DNA from: an uncultured Polaribacter sp.
GTDB lineage: Bacteria > Bacteroidota > Bacteroidia > Flavobacteriales > Flavobacteriaceae
Direction: 5' to 3'
Length of the DNA stretch: 5,065 nucleotides
Assembly (NCBI GenBank): GCA_913050305.1
Contig: CAJXAS010000125.1
Coordinates: forward strand, 1-5,065
Shown in pieces: positions 1 through 5,065 of this stretch. The notes under the pieces are model-generated. The model saw nothing but the letters and a program-made list of their open reading frames with translations. It had not been told where the DNA came from and did no database searches. Each line of letters starts with the position of its first letter. The stretch's first letter is position 1. The position numbers were made by a program, and so were the translations under genes.

Positions 1-2900
1 CAACAGGTTCTGGAGGAGAAATTAGAGATAGATTAGCTGGCGGAAAAGGTTCTTTGCCTTTAGCAGGAACAGCGGTCTATATGACTTCTTATTCTCGTTT
101 AGAAGAAAACAGATATTGGGAGCATAAATTTGAAGCAAGAGATTGGTTGTATCAAACGCCAATGGATATCTTAATAAAAGCCTCTAATGGTGCTTCTGAT
201 TTTGGAAACAAATTTGGACAACCTTTAATAACGGGCTCTGTATTAACTTTTGAACATGCAGAAAATTCTTCTTCAAGTAGTTCAAAGCCTAGAAAGTTAG
301 GATACGATAAAGTAATTATGCAAGCTGGTGGTATTGGCTACGGAAAAGCTAATCAAGCATTAAAAGATACACCTAAAGAGGGAGATAAAATTGTAATTCT
401 TGGTGGAGATAATTATAGAATAGGAATGGGTGGTGCTGCTGTTTCATCTTCAGATACAGGAGAATTTGAATCAGGAATTGAGTTAAATGCGGTGCAACGT
501 TCAAATCCAGAAATGCAAAAACGTGCTGCAAATGCAGTTCGTGGAATGGTAGAAAGTGAAGAAAACTTTATTGTTTCTATTCACGATCATGGAGCTGGTG
601 GACATTTAAATTGTTTATCAGAACTAGTAGAAGATACCGGAGGTAAAATAGATTTAGATAAATTACCGTTAGGAGACCCAACTTTATCAGCAAAAGAAAT
701 TATTGGCAATGAGTCTCAAGAAAGAATGGGTCTAGTTATTGCAGAGAAACATATCGATACTTTACAAAAAATTGCAGATCGAGAGCGCTCTCCAATGTAC
801 ACTGTTGGTGATGTTACAGAGAATAACCGTTTTACTTTTGAGTCTAAAAAGAAAGGTGACAAACCAATGGATTTAGCCTTGGAAGATATGTTTGGTTCAT
901 CTCCAAAAACGGTCCTAACCGATATAACGGTTGAGAGAAACTATAAGAATTCTCGTTATAAAACAAAAAATTTAGAAATCTATTTAAAACAAGTTTTGCA
1001 GTTAGAAGCTGTTGCTTGTAAAGATTGGTTAACAAATAAAGTAGACAGATGTGTTGGTGGTAAAGTTGCCAAACAACAATGTGTAGGTCCATTACAAATA
1101 CCGTTAAACAACGTTGGTGTAATGGCCTTAGATTATAATGGTAAAGAAGGTGTAGCAACGTCTATTGGCCACGCTCCTATCTCTGGATTAATTGATCCTG
1201 CAGCTGGTAGTAGAATTGCAATAACAGAATCTTTAACCAACTTAATTTGGGCACCATTAAAAGATAATTTAAAAAGTGTTTCACTTTCTGCAAATTGGAT
1301 GTGGCCTTGTAAAAACGAAGGGGAAGATGCACGTTTATATAAAGCTGTAAAAGCAGTTTCTGAATTTTCTATAGATTTAGGAGTCAATGTTCCAACGGGA
1401 AAAGACTCTTTATCTATGAAGCAAAAATACACAGATACTGAAGTAATTTCTCCTGGAACTGTTATTATATCTGCTGCAGGAAACTGTAGTGAAATAAGTA
1501 AAGTAGTAGAGCCTCTTTTAAAAGTGGACGGTGGAAATATTTATTATATTAATGTTTCTCAAGATGAATATAAGTTAGGCGGAAGTTCATTTAACCAAAC
1601 TTTAAATACTATTGGAAACGAAACACCAGATGTTACGAATGCTTCTTATGTGAAGAATACGTTTAATACTATTCAGAAATTAATAAAAGCAGATAAAATT
1701 AAAGCAGGACATGATATTGCTTCTGGTGGTTTTATTACAACCTTGTTAGAAATGTGTTTTGCTGATGTAAGTTTAGGAGCAGATTTTAATATCTCTGAAT
1801 TGAATGAAGAAGATGCTATAAAAGTTTTATTTTCTGAAAATGCAGGAATTGTTTTTCAAGCAGACAACTCTATAGAAGCAGCATTTGAAGAAGTAGGAAT
1901 TACTGTTTTTAATATTGGTACAGCTAACAATTCAGGAAAAGTAACTATTAAAAATAATGAAGAAACGTTCTCTTTTGATGTTGCAGAGATGAGAGATGTT
2001 TGGTATAAAACTTCTTTCTTACTAGACCAAAAGCAAACGGCTAATAATTTAGCAAAAGACCGCTTTGATAATTATAAAAAGCAACCCTTAACTTATAAAT
2101 TTCCAAAGAACTTTAAAGGAACATTACCAAAAATTAATAGCAAATTACCAAAACCAAAAGCTGCAATTATTAGAGAAAAAGGTTCTAATTCTGAGCGTGA
2201 AATGGCAAATGCAATGTATTTAGCGGGTTTTGACGTAAAAGATGTGCACATGACAGATTTAATTTCTGGACGTGAAACTCTAGAAGATATTCAATTTATT
2301 GGTGCTGTTGGTGGTTTCTCTAATTCTGATGTATTAGGATCTGCAAAAGGTTGGGCAGGTGCATTTTTATACAATGCAAAAGCAAAAAAAGCATTAAAAG
2401 GTTTCTTTAAAAGAGAAGACACCTTATCTGTTGGTATTTGTAACGGGGCACAATTATGGATGGAATTAGATCTCATCAACCCAAAACATAAAGTACATGG
2501 TAAATTAATTCATAACGATTCTAAGAAGCATGAAAGTTCTTTTACCTCAGTGAAAATTCAAGAAAACAATTCTGTAATGCTATCTTCTTTAGCGGGAACA
2601 GAATTAGGTGTTTGGATTTCTCATGGAGAAGGAAAATTCAACTTACCAGAAGATGAGAAAAATTATAATATTGTTGCAAAATATGGTTTTGAAGGCTATC
2701 CTAATAACCCAAACGGTTCTGATTATAATACTGCAATGATGAGTGATGTAACCGGAAGGCATTTGGTTACAATGCCGCATATAGAGCGTTCTACTTTTCA
2801 ATGGAATTGGGCAAACTATCCTGAAGGAAGAAAAGATGATGTTTCCCCCTGGTTAGAAGCATTTGTAAATGCTAAAAACTGGATAGAAAAGAAAAAATAA
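1..2900 (+). CDS. purL: Phosphoribosylformylglycinamidine synthase (FGAM synthase), large single-chain form, 5'-truncated by the window edge
   Basis: This cytoplasmic enzyme performs the fourth step of de novo purine synthesis: FGAR + ATP + glutamine gives FGAM + ADP + Pi + glutamate. The frame is open from the first complete codon at position 3 to the TAA at 2898-2900, giving 965 residues (numbered here from that codon). It opens in the family motif TGSGGEIRD (1-9). Next comes the first AIRS-like ATP-binding half, with GGDNYRIGMGG (134-144), HDHGAGG (194-200) and NESQER (236-241). The second half has LSANWM (428-433), GKDS (466-469) and HDIASGG (570-576). The C-terminal class I glutaminase domain starts near 717 and keeps its triad: Cys813 in GICNGAQ, then His926 and Glu928 in MPHIER. 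By comparison with the about 1295-residue E. coli enzyme, roughly 260-300 N-terminal residues (PurS-like and linker domains) lie upstream. The TTG at 54 is internal and not a start. A six-serine run sits at 89-94. No frameshift is seen. Function is very secure. Confidence 0.97.
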   Translation, partial: TGSGGEIRDRLAGGKGSLPLAGTAVYMTSYSRLEENRYWEHKFEARDWLYQTPMDILIKASNGASDFGNKFGQPLITGSVLTFEHAENSSSSSSKPRKLGYDKVIMQAGGIGYGKANQALKDTPKEGDKIVILGGDNYRIGMGGAAVSSSDTGEFESGIELNAVQRSNPEMQKRAANAVRGMVESEENFIVSIHDHGAGGHLNCLSELVEDTGGKIDLDKLPLGDPTLSAKEIIGNESQERMGLVIAEKHIDTLQKIADRERSPMYTVGDVTENNRFTFESKKKGDKPMDLALEDMFGSSPKTVLTDITVERNYKNSRYKTKNLEIYLKQVLQLEAVACKDWLTNKVDRCVGGKVAKQQCVGPLQIPLNNVGVMALDYNGKEGVATSIGHAPISGLIDPAAGSRIAITESLTNLIWAPLKDNLKSVSLSANWMWPCKNEGEDARLYKAVKAVSEFSIDLGVNVPTGKDSLSMKQKYTDTEVISPGTVIISAAGNCSEISKVVEPLLKVDGGNIYYINVSQDEYKLGGSSFNQTLNTIGNETPDVTNASYVKNTFNTIQKLIKADKIKAGHDIASGGFITTLLEMCFADVSLGADFNISELNEEDAIKVLFSENAGIVFQADNSIEAAFEEVGITVFNIGTANNSGKVTIKNNEETFSFDVAEMRDVWYKTSFLLDQKQTANNLAKDRFDNYKKQPLTYKFPKNFKGTLPKINSKLPKPKAAIIREKGSNSEREMANAMYLAGFDVKDVHMTDLISGRETLEDIQFIGAVGGFSNSDVLGSAKGWAGAFLYNAKAKKALKGFFKREDTLSVGICNGAQLWMELDLINPKHKVHGKLIHNDSKKHESSFTSVKIQENNSVMLSSLAGTELGVWISHGEGKFNLPEDEKNYNIVAKYGFEGYPNNPNGSDYNTAMMSDVTGRHLVTMPHIERSTFQWNWANYPEGRKDDVSPWLEAFVNAKNWIEKKK

Positions 2901-2919
2901 AAATATTATAAATGTATAA

Positions 2920-2953
2920 AAAACAGCTTTTAGAGAAATCTAAAAGCTGTTTT
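2920..2953 (+). terminator. Rho-independent terminator downstream of purL
   Basis: A perfect 15-bp inverted repeat, AAAACAGCTTTTAGA (2920-2934) and TCTAAAAGCTGTTTT (2939-2953), encloses a GAAA loop of the GNRA class. It begins 19 bases after the purL stop. The right arm ends in four T residues, followed by ACC, so the U tract on the + strand is short and pairs with the A run of the left arm; the core stem is then 11 bp. Read on the minus strand, the hairpin is followed by six T residues (2923 down to 2918), so it could work in both directions, although no minus-strand gene is visible nearby. Its position between purL and the next gene supports separate transcription units. Confidence 0.85.
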
Positions 2954-2986
2954 ACCTTAAATTACTTATCCATAGCAACAATTAAT

Positions 2987-3020
2987 TTTACTCTTTTACC
3001 AAAAAACTTTTACTATATTG
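2987..3020 (+). promoter_or_regulatory. Weak candidate Bacteroidetes-type promoter for the first acyl-CoA synthetase
   Basis: The gene at 3037 lies behind a terminator, so it should have its own promoter in the 2954-3036 gap. The best match to the Bacteroidetes -7 box (TAnnTTTG) is TATATTG at 3014-3020, one T short, ending 16 bases before the ATG. No good TTTG -33 box stands upstream; TTTA at 2987-2990, 23 bases away, is the nearest approximation. The leader (CTGTAAAACTTTTTAT) has no Shine-Dalgarno sequence, as is common in this phylum. The placement is an inference and another start site in this A/T-rich gap is possible. Confidence 0.25.
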
Positions 3021-3036
3021 CTGTAAAACTTTTTAT

Positions 3037-4794
3037 ATGGACGTTACGCGGCTTTTTGATTTTCCTTATTATCAACTAGAAAACTACCCACAGGAAAACT
3101 GTTTCTTGTACAAAAATGAAAATAGCTGGAAAAATATATCTACTCAAGAGTATATAGCAAAAGCCAACAAAGTAAGTAGTGCATTACTAGCATTAGGCAT
3201 TCAAAAAGATGATAAAATAGCGGTTATAACTACCAATAACAACCCTAACTGGCACATCTTAGATATTGGTGTTTTGCAAATTGGTGCTCAAAATGTACCA
3301 TTATATGCAACACTATCAGAGAAAGATTATGCCTATGTTTTAAATCATTCTGATGCAAAATACTGTTTTGTTTCTGATGCAGCTTTGTATGAAAAAGTAA
3401 AGAAAGTTCAAGGTCAAACACAACTTAAGAATATTTTTTCACTAGAAGAGTCTGAAGATGCGCACAGTTGGAACTCATTTTTAGCAAATGGAGAAAGCAT
3501 TAATTTACAAGCACAAATAACAGCATTAAAAGCTGCGGTTAAGCCAGAACATTTAGCAACAATTATTTATACCTCTGGTACAACAGGCACCCCAAAAGGA
3601 GTCATGTTATCTCACAAAAACGTTGTAGATAATATTTTTAAAACGCACGCATCTTTAAACTTAGAAGGCAACAAAAAACGAGTTATTAGCTACTTACCTA
3701 TTTCTCACATTTTTGAAAGATCTGCTTCATACTATTACCAATATCGAGGATTTGAAGTTTATTTTGCTGAAAGCATAGAACAATTAGGTGATAATATTAG
3801 AGAAATAAAGCCCCACTTCTTAGCAGTTGTTCCGAGACTATTAGAGAAAATTTTTGATAAAATAATCACTAAAGGAAGCGCTTTAGCGGGCATAAAAAAA
3901 GTATTATTTTTTTGGTCAGTTGCGCTAGCAGAAAAATTTGAACCTTATCATAAAAATGGAAAATTTTACGATTTTAAATTAAGCATTGCAAGAAAATTAA
4001 TCTTTACTAAATGGCAAAAAGCTTTGGGAGGTAATCTAGAGTTTATGCTTAGCGGAAGTGCACCACTCCAAACAAAATTAATTCGTGTTTTTATGGCCGC
4101 AGGAATACCTATTTTTGAAGGTTACGGATTAACAGAAAGCTCGCCCGCCATTACTGTTAATGATTTAAGAAATAATGGATTAAAAATTGGGACTGTTGGA
4201 AAACCCTTGCAAGGTTTAGATGTTAAAATAGCTGAAGACGGTGAAATTTTAATGAAAGGTACTACCGTAATGATGGGCTATTATAAAAACGAGGAAATGA
4301 CTAATAAAACCGTTATCAATGGTTATTTGCATACTGGTGATATTGGAACAATTGATAAGGAGGGTTTTTTAAAGATTACAGATAGAAAAAAAGAAATGTT
4401 TAAAACTTCTGGTGGTAAATATATTGCACCGGCAGTTATAGAAAGTGAATTGAAACAGTCTCGTTTTATAGAACAAATAATGATTATTGGCGAAGGTGAA
4501 AAAATGCCTGCTGCTTTCATTCAAATAAATTTTGACTTTGCTAAAGAATGGGCAAATCGCAAACAATTAAATGCTGAAACTATTTTGTATAATGAAAGGT
4601 TTATCAACCGTATTCAAAAAGAAGTTGATTTTCACAATCAAAAATTTGGTAAATGGGAACAGATTAAAAAATTCGAAATTACGCATGATGAGTGGACCGT
4701 TGATGCTGGTCATCTTACCCCAACCATGAAAATGCGTAGAAAGATAATTAAAGAAAAATACAAAAATTTATATCAAAAAATATATAATATATAA
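3037..4794 (+). CDS. AMP-forming long-chain acyl-CoA synthetase (long-chain fatty acid--CoA ligase), first of a tandem pair
   Basis: This 585-residue protein belongs to the ANL adenylate-forming superfamily. It is expected to activate a fatty acid with ATP to an acyl-adenylate and transfer the acyl group to CoA, feeding beta-oxidation or lipid synthesis. The P-loop motif TSGTTGTPKG is at residues 179-188. The family pattern LPISHIFERS follows, then SGSAPL and the adenine-binding GYGLTESSP (362-370). The fatty-acyl signature starts at NGYLHTGDIG (428-437) and continues to TDRKK (448-452), with Asp435 and Arg450 as the expected ATP-contacting residues. The likely catalytic Lys565 lies in LTPTMK. 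Motif spacing and length fit the eukaryote-like ACSL / FadD15-type branch rather than E. coli FadD. I see no signal peptide or clear transmembrane helix, so a cytosolic or membrane-peripheral enzyme is likely. The ATG at 3037 is supported by the next gene's parallel start (MDVTRLFDF against MAAEITRLFDF). The usual Trp of the fatty-acyl signature is Tyr430. Chain-length preference cannot be read from sequence; family assignment is secure. Confidence 0.95.
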   Translation: MDVTRLFDFPYYQLENYPQENCFLYKNENSWKNISTQEYIAKANKVSSALLALGIQKDDKIAVITTNNNPNWHILDIGVLQIGAQNVPLYATLSEKDYAYVLNHSDAKYCFVSDAALYEKVKKVQGQTQLKNIFSLEESEDAHSWNSFLANGESINLQAQITALKAAVKPEHLATIIYTSGTTGTPKGVMLSHKNVVDNIFKTHASLNLEGNKKRVISYLPISHIFERSASYYYQYRGFEVYFAESIEQLGDNIREIKPHFLAVVPRLLEKIFDKIITKGSALAGIKKVLFFWSVALAEKFEPYHKNGKFYDFKLSIARKLIFTKWQKALGGNLEFMLSGSAPLQTKLIRVFMAAGIPIFEGYGLTESSPAITVNDLRNNGLKIGTVGKPLQGLDVKIAEDGEILMKGTTVMMGYYKNEEMTNKTVINGYLHTGDIGTIDKEGFLKITDRKKEMFKTSGGKYIAPAVIESELKQSRFIEQIMIIGEGEKMPAAFIQINFDFAKEWANRKQLNAETILYNERFINRIQKEVDFHNQKFGKWEQIKKFEITHDEWTVDAGHLTPTMKMRRKIIKEKYKNLYQKIYNI

Positions 4795-4816
4795 ATATTT
4801 AGGTTCGTATTATTCA

Positions 4817-4847
4817 TTTGCGAAATCAAGTAAAAATTCCTATTTTG
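4817..4847 (+). promoter_or_regulatory. Candidate Bacteroidetes-type promoter for the second acyl-CoA synthetase
   Basis: TTTG at 4817-4820 and TATTTTG at 4841-4847 are separated by 20 bases, close to the -33 TTTG / -7 TAnnTTTG arrangement known for the primary sigma factor of Bacteroides and Flavobacterium. The -7 box lacks one of the two spacer bases. Transcription would start around 4852-4854, leaving a leader of about 16 bases that is A-rich (AAATTAAGAAAAAC) and has no Shine-Dalgarno motif. There is no terminator hairpin in the 75-bp gap, so read-through from the first synthetase gene is equally possible. This site would add independent expression of the second copy. Confidence 0.4.
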
Positions 4848-4869
4848 CATACCATAAATTAAGAAAAAC

Positions 4870-5065
4870 ATGGCTGCAGAAATTACCCGATTATTCGATT
4901 TTCCTTACTACCAATTAGAAACTTATAATTTAAAGAAAGCATTCTCAACCAAGCACAATAATGCATGGGAAAGCATTTCTACCCAAGAATATATTGATAA
5001 AGCCAATCAACTTAGTAGAGGCTTATTAAATTTAGGAATACAACCAAATGATAAAATTGCAATAA
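4870..5065 (+). CDS. Second tandem long-chain acyl-CoA synthetase paralogue, N-terminal 65 residues only (runs off the window)
   Basis: An open frame starts at the ATG at 4870, 75 bases after the preceding stop, and remains open for 65 codons to the window edge. Its product begins MAAEITRLFDFPYYQLE and aligns with the N-terminus of the upstream synthetase: 38 of 61 aligned residues are identical, without gaps after the first few residues. Identical blocks include TRLFDFPYYQLE and ISTQEYI. Only the region before the adenylation core is present, so no catalytic motif can be checked; function is assigned by paralogy with the complete neighbour. It presumably continues to a protein of about 585-595 residues, but intactness cannot be judged here. 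The A-rich leader and the parallel position of the start codon support this ATG. The copies differ at many synonymous sites, so the duplication does not look recent. Confidence 0.88.
   Translation, partial: MAAEITRLFDFPYYQLETYNLKKAFSTKHNNAWESISTQEYIDKANQLSRGLLNLGIQPNDKIAI

Noticed and set aside
54..56. TTG at 54 as the start of the purL product
   Set aside because: The frame is open upstream to the window edge and encodes the conserved TGSGGEIRD motif, so the TTG is an internal leucine codon of a gene that begins before the window.
844..1432. Two overlapping minus-strand open frames of about 100 codons inside purL
   Set aside because: They lie antisense to highly conserved PurL sequence, have no recognisable domain and no plausible start context; they are shadows of the real gene.
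2291..2479. Minus-strand open frame of 62 codons opposite the PurL glutaminase domain
   Set aside because: It is antisense to the catalytic-Cys region and shows no independent coding signal.
2901..3036. A small RNA or riboswitch in the gap after purL
   Set aside because: Apart from the terminator hairpin, the gap is A/T-rich and shows no second stem or recognisable riboswitch core; the hairpin is explained as the purL terminator.
4323..4566. Two overlapping minus-strand open frames of 65 codons inside the first synthetase gene
   Set aside because: They overlap each other in different frames and lie opposite the fatty-acyl signature; neither resembles a known small protein.
4776..4800. A/T-only palindromic stretch around the stop of the first synthetase, considered as a terminator
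   Set aside because: It contains only A and T pairs and short symmetric repeats such as AAATATTT, with no GC-containing stem or following T run; this is expected by chance in such A/T-rich sequence.
1..5065. A functional link between purL and the acyl-CoA synthetases, or a hidden novel system
   Set aside because: A terminator separates purL from the lipid genes, all three genes belong to well-known families, and no mobile, defence or biosynthetic-cluster marker is present in the window.

Overview
The window looks like ordinary chromosome from a low-GC member of the Bacteroidetes, most likely a marine-type Flavobacteriaceae (Polaribacter/Tenacibaculum-like). This rests on the strong A+T bias, A/T-rich leaders without Shine-Dalgarno sequences, a near-consensus Bacteroidetes-type promoter (TTTG / TAnnTTTG) and the lineage flavour of the PurL sequence (HDHGAGGHLN, GGFSNSDVLGSA). 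The genus is an inference from memory of related proteins.

Layout: all three genes lie on the + strand. Positions 1-2900 hold the C-terminal three quarters of purL, the large single-chain FGAM synthase of purine biosynthesis; its N-terminus lies before the window. Positions 2901-3036 are intergenic and contain a perfect 15-bp hairpin with a GAAA loop and a short T run, which should end purL transcription. Positions 3037-4794 encode a complete 585-residue AMP-forming long-chain acyl-CoA synthetase. After a 75-bp gap with a candidate promoter and no terminator hairpin, a second, paralogous acyl-CoA synthetase starts at 4870 and runs off the end of the window.

Functionally, purL is a housekeeping gene separated from the lipid genes by its terminator. 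The two acyl-CoA synthetases form a tandem paralogous pair (38 of 61 aligned N-terminal residues identical, with many synonymous differences). They probably activate fatty acids for beta-oxidation or lipid synthesis, perhaps with different chain preferences or expression. The paralogous pair is the most notable feature. I see no mobile element, RNA gene, CRISPR array or evidence for an undescribed system.
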